Program-made: the position numbers and the translations under genes
Assembly (NCBI GenBank): GCA_018398765.1
Contig: JAHBMJ010005813.1
Span: 1 to 50,846, forward strand
Source of the DNA: Chromera velia
Lineage: Eukaryota > Sar > Chromeraceae
DNA length: 50,846 bases
Direction of reading: 5' to 3'
In this document: positions 22,979-33,861 of the stretch, one piece after another
How positions within the stretch are numbered: the first letter of the stretch is position 1
How the letters are laid out: each line of letters starts with the position of its first letter
Notes under the pieces: model-generated
What the model saw: only the letters and a program-made list of their open reading frames with translations
What the model was told of the DNA's origin: nothing
The model's database searches: none

Positions 22979-23275
22979 TGTTAGTGCACATGCGGTTTGA
23001 AAGGCGCAAACAACATAGTGCGGCGGCTAGCGGCGGGGCGCGGTGAGAGCGACGGTGCGCGTCGGTGCGGCAGTGGTATGACGGCATAAATCAATGCATG
23101 CAGAATGGAGTATCAATTAAAGGCATGCTTGTGAGAAACGGTGAGATCTTTTTTAGGGAATCGGATTGAACAGACAATGCATCAATGTCCTACAAAGCTG
23201 AATCGGGGTAGATTGATAGCAGCTAGGCGAGTCAATGCTGGGAGGAGGCTTCGTAGTGACATCCTAGACGTAACA
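22979..23275 (+). repeat. 5' LTR
   Basis: 297 bp, TGTTA at the start and TAACA at the end as a short inverted terminal repeat. It matches the 3' LTR except for about six substitutions, mostly transitions (for example gtgcacat versus gcgcacat, cctagacg versus cctggatg). Confidence 0.94.
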
Positions 23276-23349
23276 ATTGCTGCTCACCATTCGGGCACGA
23301 ACAGTCGTATTGTTTCTTGAATTGAGAAAGTGTTGTCTGAGAAGTAGAG

Positions 23350-24519
23350 ATGTCTGCTCTTGAAGATTCGACTCCCCGTGAGCAGAAGAACAAGAAAGCT
23401 GAAGACCGTGCAGATGATAGAAGAGTCAGGAACCCGTTTCTCGGAATGAATAGACTGGGTCTTCAAGCATCTGCTTCTACTTCCGGTAGTAGAGGTGGCA
23501 TTTTCTCTGGAGGCCGATCTTCTGGTGGGAGCAAGCAACAGATGCTCTCTAAGAGAGAGTTGAGGGTCCCGCGATTCTCTAAGAAGAGAGGATACCCTCG
23601 CTGGAGGAAAACGTTCAAGTTGGTCAGAGAAGAGGCAAAGGACATGCACGACTACGACTCTGACGCTGCATCCAGGCAAGAAAAGAGAAAGTTTAACAAC
23701 TTCATGTTCCGTCTGCTGATTGAGGCTGGCGAGGAAGACGAACAATTCTTCGATATCGTCGATGCAGAGACGGAGAAGCCGGGGGCGACACACCATTTTG
23801 TCTTTGCGGCTTTAGAGAACTTCTACAGAAAAGGGAAGATCACCGAGCTTGTGTCTGCTCTTGTTTCGTTTCTGAAGTACATCGGGCAAGGAGAAACAGA
23901 ACCGATTGAGAGATTGACCGCAGTTGATGAGAAGCTGAGCAAGACATCTAAGAACGGATACAGGGTCGATGGCTTCATTCAACTCGTGGTGTATGCTGGG
24001 GGGCTGGACACGGATGACCAGGAAAAGATTTGGAGGATGGTGGCTAACCTTCTCAATAAGAATGACACTTTTCCATCCCTTGACGACATCCGCACTGAGA
24101 TTCAGGCCATAGGTGCAGCAAGAGCGGCAGCTCGAGGCAAGAAGAAAGAAAGCATGAAAGCTGAGGACGCCGGTCATGAGTTCGGCGCAGCCGCTGTCGT
24201 CAAGAAGAAAGTGAAACAACAGGTGCAGATTAAGAAGGATGAAGGAGATAAAAGTGAGACAGACGCACCTCTGTGTTACAAGTGTGGCTACTTTGGTCAC
24301 ATGCGTTTCGAGTGTACACTTTCAAAGGAAGAGATCAGAAAGAAGATGGAGAGTGACAAGAAGAAACTCTCTGCCGGTGTGAAAGAGAAAGAGAAGGAGA
24401 CGAAGGAAAAGAAAGTTGAGGCAAGGCACGTGACTGTGTGTTCTGATGACTCTGAGTTTGGAGAGAGTGGCGCAAGCGACTCTGACGACTCGTATGATCC
24501 AGACGAGTTGTATTTCTGA
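23350..24519 (+). CDS. Gag-like protein with CCHC zinc knuckle
   Basis: 389 aa and intact, starting at an ATG 74 bases after the 5' LTR. The N-terminal 75 residues are basic and Ser/Gly-rich. The middle (about 80-260) is helical and charged, consistent with a capsid-type domain (WRKTFKLVREEAKDMHDYDS, FMFRLLIEAGEEDEQFF). A zinc knuckle, C-Y-K-C-G-Y-F-G-H-M-R-F-E-C (CX2CX4HX4C), lies near residues 314-327. The Lys/Glu-rich tail ends in an acidic Ser/Asp stretch. In retroelements Gag packages the RNA into particles. No pol frame overlaps or follows it before the 3' LTR, which makes this a gag-only element. Confidence 0.9.
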   Translation: MSALEDSTPREQKNKKAEDRADDRRVRNPFLGMNRLGLQASASTSGSRGGIFSGGRSSGGSKQQMLSKRELRVPRFSKKRGYPRWRKTFKLVREEAKDMHDYDSDAASRQEKRKFNNFMFRLLIEAGEEDEQFFDIVDAETEKPGATHHFVFAALENFYRKGKITELVSALVSFLKYIGQGETEPIERLTAVDEKLSKTSKNGYRVDGFIQLVVYAGGLDTDDQEKIWRMVANLLNKNDTFPSLDDIRTEIQAIGAARAAARGKKKESMKAEDAGHEFGAAAVVKKKVKQQVQIKKDEGDKSETDAPLCYKCGYFGHMRFECTLSKEEIRKKMESDKKKLSAGVKEKEKETKEKKVEARHVTVCSDDSEFGESGASDSDDSYDPDELYF

Positions 24520-24849
24520 GCGATTTCTGAAGGAGAAAGAGAGATTTAGAAATGGGGGGTGTTGCCATAATAGTGCAGAGATCGGGGGTGCACATTGAAG
24601 AATTCATTCCGTGCTCATGGACTCAGTCTGGTGCATGTGTGTGTGAGTGTGAATCAATGTTTTCCCAATCTTAAACTCGGATCGTTCTGCAAGTCAGAGG
24701 GTGTACACATTGCGATGCAGATCGGCTTTTGCCTTTTACCCTTGTCTGAGTACAACCTCTCGTTTGTTCCATGTGTTTCTTCGTTGTGAGTGCACTATAT
24801 GCTCGTTCGATCATTCTATGATTGTCGTTGATTGAACTCGAGGGGTGAC

Positions 24850-25146
24850 TGTTAGCGCACATGCGGTTTGAAAGGCGCAAACGACATAGTGCGGCGGCTA
24901 GCGGCGGGGCGCGGTGAGAGCGACGGTGCGCGTCGGTGCGGCAGTGGCATGACGGCATAAATCAATGCATGCAGAATGGAGTATCAATTGAAGGCATGCT
25001 TGTGAGAAACGGTGAGATCTTTTTTAGGGAATCGGATTGAACAGACAATGCATCAATGTCCTACAAAGCTGAATCGGGGTAGATTGATAGCAGCTAGGCG
25101 AGTCAATGCTGGGAGGAGGCTTCGTAGTGACATCCTGGATGTAACA
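24850..25146 (+). repeat. 3' LTR
   Basis: 297 bp, nearly identical to the 5' LTR and directly followed by the target duplication cattt. Confidence 0.94.
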
Positions 25147-25740
25147 CATTTCGGTGCAAAAGCTGTCTGAAAAACGTTTTAGTCTTCTGGCCTGCTACTG
25201 TATGTCGGTCCGCTATGGTCAGCACCTACTCTTAGGCTGGCGAATTCGGTCTGACCGTGTCTGTGTTCTTTTCTTTTCCCAAAATGTCCAGCCTGCCTTT
25301 TGACGCTCGTTTGCGAATCGCCGTGTCGGACTTCCTTGAAGATGCGGCCCTTGCGGAGTCAGTTTCACAGTTCTTTCTGGGGACGCGGCATGCATGAAAA
25401 AACCCTCAATCATCTTTCTGAAGACGTTGGAGGTGGAATCCACAGAGCATATTGAGAAGTATTTTGAACCCCGAAAGGAATTTGAGGTGTTTAACAAGAA
25501 AGGGTAACCATCTCAGAGTGACAGACAGTCACTTAGTATCTGATGTGTTGAAATCGGAGATCTGGTTTTAAAATCCCGTTACCGCGACGAGTGAGGAGTT
25601 TCCAGAAGCTCTCCAGCGGTCATCTGAAGAAAACGTGGTCTAGAACGCGGTGAAGCTGTGGAGAACACGGTGCCTTTCTTTCTACTCAATGCTCTCCGTT
25701 GCATGCCTTTCTTTCTAGTCAATGCATGCATGCTCTCTTT
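25147..25740. other. Flank of the LTR element with two small overlapping ORFs
   Basis: An ATG at 25284 opens a 37-aa frame (MSSLPFDARLRIAVSDFLED..) ending at 25397. A second 37-aa frame starts at the overlapping ATG at 25394 (MKKPSIIFLKTLEVESTEHI..) and ends at 25507. Joined by a shift they read like one protein, so this may be a broken gene or a gene with an unrecognised intron. I do not recognise the product. The rest has no signal. Confidence 0.3.
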
Positions 25741-27012
25741 CCACTCTGCAGTGACTGACGGATGGATGGATGGATGGATGGATAGAAGGAAGGAAGGAAG
25801 GAAGGATGGATAGAGTGAGGGATGGATGGAGTGATGGAGTGAGTGAGGGATGGAGTGATGGAGTGAGTGAGGGATGGAGTGATGGAGTGAGGGATGGATG
25901 GATGGATGCATGGAGTGATGGAGTGATGAAGGATGGATGGGTGGATGGAGTGAGGGAGTGACTGAGAGATGGATGGATGGATAGATAAATTGATGGATGG
26001 AGTGATGTAGTGAGTGAGGGATGGATTGAAGGAGTGAGTGAGGGATGGATTCATGGATGGATGGAGTGATGCATGAGGGATGGATGGGTGGATGGAGTGA
26101 GGAAGTGACTGAGGGGTTGATGGATGGAAGGATGGATAGATAAATTGATGGATGGATGGATAGATGGAGTGAGTGAGGGATGGATTGATGGAGTGAGTGA
26201 GGGATGGATGGATGGATGGAGTGAGGGATGGATGGATGGATGGATGGATGGATGGAGTGATGAAGGATGGATGGGTGGATGGAGTGAGGGAGTGACTGAG
26301 AGATGGATGGATGGATGGATGGATGGATGGATGGATAGATGGATGGATGGATGGATGGATGGATGGATGGAGGGAGGGAGGGAGGGAGAGAGGGATAAAT
26401 TGATGGATGGAGTGATGTAGTGAGAGACGGATGGATTGAAGGAGTGAGTGAGGGATGGATTCATGGAGTGATGATGCATAAGGGATGGATGGGGTGATAG
26501 AGTGAGGGAGTGACTGAGGGGTGGATGGATGGAAGGATGGATAGATAAATTGATGGATGGGTAGATGGAGTGAGTGAGGGATGGATTGAAGGAGTGAGTG
26601 AGGGATAGATGGATAGAGTGATGCATAAGGGATGGATGGGTGGATGGAGTGAGGAAGTGACTGAGGGGTGGATAGATGGAAGGATGGATAGATAAATTGA
26701 TGGATAGATGGATGGAGTGAGTGAGTGAGGGATGGATTGATGGAGTGAGTGAGGGATGGATTCATGGATGGATGGATGGGTGGATGGAGTGAGGGAGTGA
26801 CTGAGGGGTAGATGGATGGAGTGATAGAGTGATGAAGGATGGATGGATGGATGGATGGATGGAGTGAGTGAAGGATGGATGGATGGATGGAGTGAGGGAT
26901 GGATGGATGGATGGAGTAAGGGATGGATTGATAGAGTGAGTGAGGGATGGATTGATAGAGTGAGTAAGGGATGGATCGATGGAGTGAATGAGGGATAGAT
27001 AGATGGAAAGAG
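25741..27012. repeat. GGAT/GAGT minisatellite, 1.27 kb
   Basis: Blocks of (ggat)n alternate with gagtgagtgaggga, and larger blocks recur every 150-200 bases (for example gatagataaattgatggatgg at about 25979, 26138, 26542 and 26686). The minus strand is open for 440 codons as (HPSI)n purely because the repeat lacks stops. This is not a gene. Confidence 0.95.
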
Positions 27013-28450
27013 GCACCTCTTTCCTCCTTGATGCAAGCCATTCTAGAAGTCTGAGGCCGTTTAATGAATATTGCAACGTCAATGCATTTTGATGGGATGT
27101 TGAACTTGCTAATCGGTGTGTTAACGCTTTCAATTATTTGAGGGAAGGGGGGTTCCTAAGGGGGTCTGACCTAGGTAGTCGACAAACTGGAAACAACCCC
27201 CCCTGCCGCCCTCCCCCTTTGGAAACTAGGTTTCTAATCATCTTTAGTGCGCGGCCCCATACTGAAAAGAATTAGCTTTCTATTGCTAGAGCCCTGATGA
27301 TATTGCATACTAGAAAGAATAAGCTTTCTATCGTCAAAGCCCTAGCGCCTTTGCTGCTAAAGCCCGGAGTTTGATTGACAGACCAAAAGGTCATAGGAAA
27401 GCTTCTTGGGGGTATGTAGGTATGAGACACTCTGTGTGCATATGTCGTGCTCGGCATCACATCTTTATTTCCCTAATTGATTCTACTTGGGGGGGAGCTC
27501 TTACAGTACCGCGGGAAGGTATACTACCATACATCTGTTTGCTGGTTCATTGTATTCCTCTTGTTTGTACTGTTGCTCTCAAACTTTTATTCATATTTCT
27601 TCTTTTTTTTTTGTACTCTATGTAGCCAGTTAGGTTCGGGTTGTGTTTTTTGTCTTTGTGCTTCGAGGTTTGAAGTTGATCTTTCTTGGTATTTTGATTT
27701 AAGCTCAGAATATCTCACCGTTGGCAGGAATTTTACAAGTCTTAAGCCTCTTTTTTGTCCACTCCGATCATCGTTTGTGTCCTCCAGCCGTTGGTCTTCA
27801 CTGGGAGTCGTGGCCATGGTTCATTAACCTAGGTATTGAACGCAGGCTTTGCCTTAGGTTTACGTTTCTAGGGATTGAACCTATGCCGTCACCCCTAGGA
27901 CTGGGCGGTGAGCTCAATATCATCATCCGTGTGGTCTAGGGGGGTGTAATTTTTGTTAAGTGCCCTCTCAGCTTCGCTTTCCGGGCTATTGCGGCGTGCC
28001 CATGCACATGGATTCTGTCGATCCGCGGGCGCGGCGCTGATGCATTTCGCGGCCCGGCGGGTCCGGCCTTCGGCCCGTCGCGAGCTAGCATGCAGTCGGC
28101 ACGTGTGCGCGGGCCCCGGCCGTTCGTGTCTGTGTGCCTGGGATGGCGCCAAGACTTTTCTAACCCAACAAAAATCACTGTCGGATACGTACGCGAAAAT
28201 GTGGCTAAAACTGGAAGCGACCAGCCAAAAAAGACTGCATGGAAACAGTTTTTGCGAAAAAAAGAGATTTCGGTGGGTCACGGGTTGGATTCCTTGACGT
28301 CATCTCCAATTGCAAAGTTTTCCATGAGCGTTTTGAAGTTGTCAGAGGTGTCTCTATCTTGAGCATTTCTGAAACTGCTGGGCTGTTTAGAGTAGAGCAG
28401 ATCGCTTTGCCGGTCGAAGCAAACCTATCCAACAACTCCAGCTGTGTGAC
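27013..28450. other. Intergenic, upstream of the MYB gene
   Basis: Contains a short direct repeat (tagctttctattgctagagccct at 27269-27291 and aagctttctatcgtcaaagccct at 27321-27343). A GC-rich patch at 27965-28140 is similar in composition to those at 11400, 12960 and 49600. There are two gattgaac-type repeats near 27830-27890. No exon could be supported. The last few hundred bases should include the MYB promoter, but no TATA-like element is obvious. Confidence 0.4.
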
Positions 28451-28452
28451 GT

Positions 28453-28649
28453 ATGGAGGCTGACAAGCAAAAGATTCATCGTTGTGCTGCGCCCTCTGGT
28501 TCTGATTTCAACCTTGACTCGACCCCTCGCGGTAAGTTTTAAGCCCCATTTTCTCCTATCACTTCTGTAGGTGTACGTGTTTAAGGTCATGTCTTCAACT
28601 TCCCTCTTTGTCTTCTGATCTTGGTGTTATGTATGCAGGTGACTGTTGA
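28453..28649 (+). promoter_or_regulatory. 5' leader of the MYB gene: intron and upstream ORF
   Basis: A likely leader intron runs from 28532 (cgcg/gtaagt) to 28638 (tatgcag). After splicing, an upstream ATG at 28453 reads 29 codons (MEADKQKIHRCAAPSGSDFN..) to a TGA at 28647-28649, 29 bases before the main ATG. This would be an upstream ORF that could lower translation of the MYB protein. Both splice sites match consensus well, but transcription start and use of this ATG are not shown by the sequence. Confidence 0.5.
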
Positions 28650-28678
28650 TCATTGTTGAAGTGAAGAAGGAAGGGAAG

Positions 28679-30988
28679 ATGCCTTCCCTCTCAGGTATTC
28701 GGTCGTCCCAGCAGGGGTCAAACAGGCCGAAAAGGACCAGGGCACATTCAGGAAGTCCCGCTGCGTCTGCGGGATCGCGTCCATCTGACGCACCCCGTCA
28801 TTCAGATTCAGAAGCGGGACATGATGGCTTCCTTGAAAACAACAAGTGGTGGACACCCCAAGAGCACAAGCGCTTCCTTGAAGCCATGCAGCTTTACGGA
28901 AAGAACTGGACGATGGTGCAAAAGATGGTGGGCACACGTACAGCCACGCAGGTTCGCAGTCATGCCCAGAAATACTTCAGGAGTATGCAGAAGGGCACAG
29001 TGATGACTGTCGATCATTCACTTGGAGCAGATCACATTCGAAAAGTGAAAGCCTCCCTTCCCGAAATGCTGCGTGAGTACCAGACAGTAAAGTCCCATCA
29101 GTCAAAACGGCACCGTTTGTCGTCCCGTCGGGCACGTGTGAGGGCGCGGGAGTCAGGTGACTCCTCTTCCCACTACACGGGTCGTACCCCCTCAGGATCC
29201 GTCGACTCCGGAGACGGCGAGACGAGGAGACGTGCCTCCACGCGCACTCTTGCGCTGCAGAGGCGCAGCTTCGCCGACATTGATATGGAGCTCGAGGATG
29301 ACCTTGAGGAGACGGGGGTGGAGCATCCACTGACAAGTGGAGACGGTGGAGACGGAAGTAAGGGGGGGGATGGGATGAAGATAGACAGCGGTGAATCCCC
29401 TCTGATGGGGGGGGAAGAGGAGGAGTCTGCCTATGCCGCTATGTGGGACGGGGGTGAGTGGGGTGAAGAGGAGGACACTCCGTGGGGTATTCCGACGGAG
29501 GGGGGGACGGGAGGGGAAACGGAAGACGATCTGCCTCTTTCCCTTTCTTTCCGGGGCCCTTTTTTCCCTCGAGGTTACCGCCCCGAGGCAGAACGGGAAG
29601 AGAAAGCAAGCGGGGAACCACGAGAGGTGTCGATTCAAACTGATTTTTCATTCCCCGCTAACGTCTTCTACAAAATAGAAACAGCAGCAGAAGCAGCAGC
29701 AGCAGCTGAAGGCTCCTCATCGTCTTCTTCGTCTTCCTCCGCAGCCGGTCCGTCAGCTGATTCCGCTGCGGGTGCAGAGGACAGAAAGCGCCGCGCCCCC
29801 TCCTCCCATTCTGAGGGGGGGCACCCGTCCCTAGTTGCCTATGACGCCCTAGAGGAAATTGAGGATGCAGAGGACTCAGACGGCAACGCCCCGGTGCGTA
29901 TCGGTATCCGTCTCCGTCCCCCCTATGGAAACGGCTTGGCTGTGACGAAGGTCCCCAGTCCGATGCAGAGTACAGTGCAGCCGAATCCGCCCTCTGTCAA
30001 GAGGCTGTGTGTCCAGGTGGGGGGCGACTGGGGGCAGTCAGGTAGTGGTAGTTCCTCTACCACAGGGCCTCTCTCTGTGCGTCATGCCGCCGGTACTGAA
30101 ATTTCCATTGGGGGGGGGGGGAGAGTGACCCCGGCTTCTGTTGGTGCGCCTCACCTGTCTCCTCACCCCCCCTTCCCTTTCCGTTCTGTTCCCCAGCAAG
30201 GTTCTCCTCAGCGGCAGCAACAGCAGGGTGGGGAGAGGGAAGGTGCAAGACTCGCTACCCCCGTGAGTACCCGCTCCTTGTTTCCGTATGTCTCTCTCCT
30301 GCCTGGATCCCGAAGCTCCTCAATTGTGGGAGATGGGATTCTGTCTGAGTCTGCCGCAGAGACGGAGACGGACACAGACACACGAACCGACACAGCCATG
30401 AGGGGGGAGGGAAAAGGAAAGCAACAGCAGCAGCAGCAGAAGACAGCAGGAGTAGAGATTAAAGAAGAACCCGAAAAAGCGAACCCCGTCACGAAACCTC
30501 TCATCGAGGTTCCTATCGAGCCTTCCGCTGAGCCCTCTGCCCACCCACCCACTGCCCCCCCTTCCCCTGCACCCACAGCAGCTGCAGGAGCAGAGAACAG
30601 TAAGGAAGATGCAATTCGCAAACAGATTCGGGATGCTTTTTCGAGACACAAGCAGCACAGTGCCTCTTCCTTCGCTGCATTTCGGGGGACCTCGAGGGAT
30701 CCCTATTCCTATTCCTCCATGCAGGGGCTCTGGGGGTTCCCCTACCACTCCTACTACAGCTCCTGCGTCCCCCCCATCCCTCCCCACCCTTTCTTTCAGC
30801 CCCACGAGATGTACGCCGCCGCCGCTGCCCATCAAATGGCTTTTTACCATCCCAACGCAGTCCACGGCGGCGGGGGGGGTTCCTTCCAGCCCGACGCATC
30901 ATCATCAGGTGGAGGTGGGGGAGTTGGGGGGAATGTGAGTGGTGATTCGCCTGAGGCTGTTCCTTCTGGCGTTGCACCCACTCAGTGA
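28679..30988 (+). CDS. Single-MYB SHAQKYF-class transcription factor
   Basis: One uninterrupted coding exon of 769 aa. The ATG at 28679 (ggaagATGcc) is chosen because the frame upstream has no earlier ATG. Residues about 45-95 form a single MYB repeat: W-W-T-P-Q-E-H-K-R-F-L-E-A, then YGKNWTMVQKMVGTRTATQV, then R-S-H-A-Q-K-Y-F. This is the SHAQKYF signature of plant CCA1/REVEILLE-like and related protist MYB-like DNA-binding proteins. The rest is low complexity: a basic Arg/Ser stretch after the domain (RHRLSSRRARVRARE), acidic runs, poly-Ser, poly-Gln and Gly-rich segments. This composition is usual for regulatory regions. It probably acts in the nucleus as a sequence-specific regulator. Targets are unknown, and a circadian role is only analogy. 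Confidence 0.9.
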   Translation: MPSLSGIRSSQQGSNRPKRTRAHSGSPAASAGSRPSDAPRHSDSEAGHDGFLENNKWWTPQEHKRFLEAMQLYGKNWTMVQKMVGTRTATQVRSHAQKYFRSMQKGTVMTVDHSLGADHIRKVKASLPEMLREYQTVKSHQSKRHRLSSRRARVRARESGDSSSHYTGRTPSGSVDSGDGETRRRASTRTLALQRRSFADIDMELEDDLEETGVEHPLTSGDGGDGSKGGDGMKIDSGESPLMGGEEEESAYAAMWDGGEWGEEEDTPWGIPTEGGTGGETEDDLPLSLSFRGPFFPRGYRPEAEREEKASGEPREVSIQTDFSFPANVFYKIETAAEAAAAAEGSSSSSSSSSAAGPSADSAAGAEDRKRRAPSSHSEGGHPSLVAYDALEEIEDAEDSDGNAPVRIGIRLRPPYGNGLAVTKVPSPMQSTVQPNPPSVKRLCVQVGGDWGQSGSGSSSTTGPLSVRHAAGTEISIGGGGRVTPASVGAPHLSPHPPFPFRSVPQQGSPQRQQQQGGEREGARLATPVSTRSLFPYVSLLPGSRSSSIVGDGILSESAAETETDTDTRTDTAMRGEGKGKQQQQQQKTAGVEIKEEPEKANPVTKPLIEVPIEPSAEPSAHPPTAPPSPAPTAAAGAENSKEDAIRKQIRDAFSRHKQHSASSFAAFRGTSRDPYSYSSMQGLWGFPYHSYYSSCVPPIPPHPFFQPHEMYAAAAAHQMAFYHPNAVHGGGGGSFQPDASSSGGGGGVGGNVSGDSPEAVPSGVAPTQ

Positions 30989-33861
30989 GAGAGAGCAAGG
31001 AGAGAGGGGCGTTGGGGGGGTGGAGTGAGTGGAAGGAAGAGAGATGGATGAGAGAGAGTGTGGGAGTGAGAGCGTGAGGCGACGGATGCTGTGGCCGAGG
31101 AGTCCGGTGGGTTGGCACTAGAGAAGAGAAGAGAAGCGGGTCTGAAGGACCGATTGGCAGAGACACTTATAGACGTTGCAGAGACAAACAGCAATGGAGA
31201 AGAGTCAAAGAGAAGAAGGGTCTCTGCAATTTGAACGAGACAAGACAGACTGACAGGCCGACAGAGAGAATCCGAAAAGGGTTCGAAACTCTCTGTCTCT
31301 CTCACTGTCTGTCTGTCTGTGTACTTCTGTGTCAGTGTCTCTGTTCCTCTCTCTCTCTCTCTCTCTATGCCCTCTCGTCTGTTGGGTCCTTCAATTCCTT
31401 CAAAGAAGAGACATTGACTGATTGTGTGTGTCTGTGTGGCCTTCACTGATCGATACCTCCCTCTTGCTTCCTTCCTTCCACCTGTCCGTCCGTTCTTTCC
31501 TTCAATCTTCCTTGACTTTTGCTCTCGTTGACGTTTCCAGTGGACTGGTGCTGCATGAGAGACAGGCAGACAGCTGGGAGGGGGGTGATTTGGCTGATGA
31601 CGAATCAAGCACACCGGGGCGGAGGAAAAGAAAGAGGAATGAGCGAGCGAGGCTCATCTGTCAAGTACCTGCATGACTTGTCCTTCTTGTCTTCCTCAAT
31701 GCATGCATGGAAATTTCGGGGAGGGGAGGGGAAGGGGGGCCTCGAATACGGTACGACTTTCATGGAACGGGAGGGACAGGTATTTCCTTCCTTGCTACAC
31801 CTTTTCATTCCAATGGATGGATTCATATATTTCGCTGCGTCGTGTCTTTGGTTGATACTCTTTTTTGCCTCTTCTGTTCCTCCATCCATGTCTGCTGGGA
31901 AATCTTGCTCGTTCGTGACGGTTGGCTTAGAAGGAACTTCTTTGGTCGTGTGAAGAAAAAAGCAAGATTGCTTTCTCTTCCACAGAATGTTTCTGGAACA
32001 AAAGCTCTGTTTCGGCTGTCTTCCCTTCCTTCTGTCTGTCGTCTATTTGACGAAACAAAAATGAACATGTGAGAGAGGGTGCGGTATGGTCCATGTCTTT
32101 CTTTTTGAATTTTTTGACTGACGGACTGGTGCGTCGATGCATCAGTCAATCGATACATATGTCGATGTATGGGACTGTCCTCTTGTCCCCTCCATTCATT
32201 TCCCCTCTGTCTTCTTTCCTTGCTCCTCTTGGGTTTCCTCCTTTCCGCTTTCTTCCTTCCCCTCTTTGACCCCTCCACCCGTATGCTAACGCAGTGAGTG
32301 AGTGGTGTGGCCTGCTTTCTTTTCTTGCTCCTCCGCTTTCTCTCTTTGGACTGATCAATCAATCCATCCATCCATTCGTCACTGCGTGCCTTGTCTTTCT
32401 TTTCGAAAAACTTGTCTCGATCTTTCTGGCTGTGATGAATGATACAAGGGTGAACGAACAAAGAAAATGAAGCAAATCAGGCAGCAAGAGGGGGCAAAAA
32501 AAAAGTATCGGGGGAGAGGCCGTTTCGAGATCGCATTCAGGGACCGTAATGGAGAGAAAGGTCAGAAGAAGAGAGGAAAGGCAGATGGATGGATGTTACA
32601 GGCCGGTGGTTGGTTCTCCTCTCTGTTTGTTTGAATAGGCTGGGTGTGGGAGGTCGTGGTCGTCGTCTTGCAGTGTGTGGATGTGCGCACAGTCACTGGT
32701 TGGTGTGCTGCGGTGAGGTAAGGTTGGATGAAAGTGACCGCTGGAACAGTGAAGTTAATGGTAGAGAAATAAAAGAAGCATGATAGGGAATTGGGGTGGA
32801 AGTGAAAGGGGGTTGTCGTTTCTCCTTGTGCAGATCTGAGGAGAGAGGGAAGGGGGGGNNNNGGGGGGGAAAGACAGGGAGAGGGGTTTTGGTTCAAGGA
32901 GGAAAGAACACGAAGAAAAAAAGGGAAAACAGGAAGGAAGGAGGGAAAGTGTCAGTCTGGGAAGTAAACGAGGAGGGTATCAGTGTAAGGCCTTTGGAAA
33001 GGTCTTTTCCCGTTCAAGGAGAGACGGAAATGAAGTCCAGTCCAGAGGTGTGCGCGTGTCTGCCAGACCAGTCTCTTTCCATGCTGAAAAGACAGTCAGT
33101 GGAGAGACTCGGTGAAGAATCGAAAAGACTGCCCATGACTTTTTGACTCTTTTTGGGCTTCTCTGAACTATTCACAGAAAGTCCTTCAATGCGAAAGAAG
33201 GAAGGAAGGAAAGGAAGGAAGGACGTCCCTGTGTTGCGATCATATCTCTCTCTCCCTGCCTACCGGCTGCCTTCCTTCTACACTTCTTTCCTTGATTCGT
33301 TCCAAATTTTTATTCATGAGTCCAATCCTTCTTCGTCTCTAGTTGGTTAATCGTTTTTTCTTGATCGAGTGCTTTGAAGAAAAGCCACACTATTACTTCC
33401 ATCCGTCTCGTTATGCAGATCCACCCATCGCATCGTCTTTCCATCTTTTTTCATCTTAAGCTCTCTGTCTATCTTTCTGTCTACTTCTCTTGGTTGGTTT
33501 TGGCCATTGGGAGATTGATTGATTGAATGCTGATTCCACAATGTGTCCCCGTTCATTCTTTCTTCCCACGCTGCAGTACCGACAGTAAGTAGGCCAAGCT
33601 CCTTCCTTAGTTTCTTCTTTCCTTGCAAGTTTTTGAGGTGCTGAGGGCATCCTGTCTGTCTGGGCGAAAGGAGAGGAAAGCAAAGGAAGGCAGTACTGGA
33701 CCGTGGAAGGGATGTCTTGAAGTAGGGATCCGGCCTGTTCCCCTCCACCTCTCTCTATGTATGTGTTTTTCCAGGGTGGGGTGAAGAAGAGCAGCGCAGC
33801 ATGCCGGTGGGGACATGCATTGATGGATCCTTCTTTTCTTGTTTTTCTCTTTCTGTCTGTC
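30989..33861. other. MYB 3' flank and intergenic pyrimidine-rich sequence
   Basis: Nearly 3 kb of ct-rich and ga-rich sequence (ttccttcc, ctctctct, tctgtctgtctg) with a 4-N gap at 32859-32862. Open frames are numerous but overlap on both strands and show simple-repeat composition. No domain or credible splice pattern was found. The first few hundred bases are presumably the MYB 3' UTR. Confidence 0.5.
32859..32862. other. Four undetermined bases in a G-run
   Basis: The sequence reads aaggggggg, NNNN, then ggggggg. This is probably a homopolymer that could not be resolved. Confidence 0.95.

Larger units (their letters stand above)
22979..25146 (+). mobile_element. Gag-only LTR retrotransposon, 2168 bp
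   Basis: Two 297-bp LTRs (22979-23275 and 24850-25146) begin TGTTAG and end GTAACA, differ at only about six positions, and are flanked by a perfect 5-bp target duplication, cattt (22974-22978 and 25147-25151). The internal 1.57 kb encodes a single intact gag-like protein and no protease, integrase or reverse transcriptase. It is therefore non-autonomous and would need enzymes from a related element. A purine stretch (gaggggtg) just before the 3' LTR is a possible polypurine tract. I could not identify the primer-binding tRNA. The near-identical LTRs indicate a recent insertion. Confidence 0.94.

Noticed and set aside
25719-27041. 440-codon minus-strand frame of HPSI repeats
   Set aside because: A simple GGAT satellite translated; no start context, domains or composition of a real protein.
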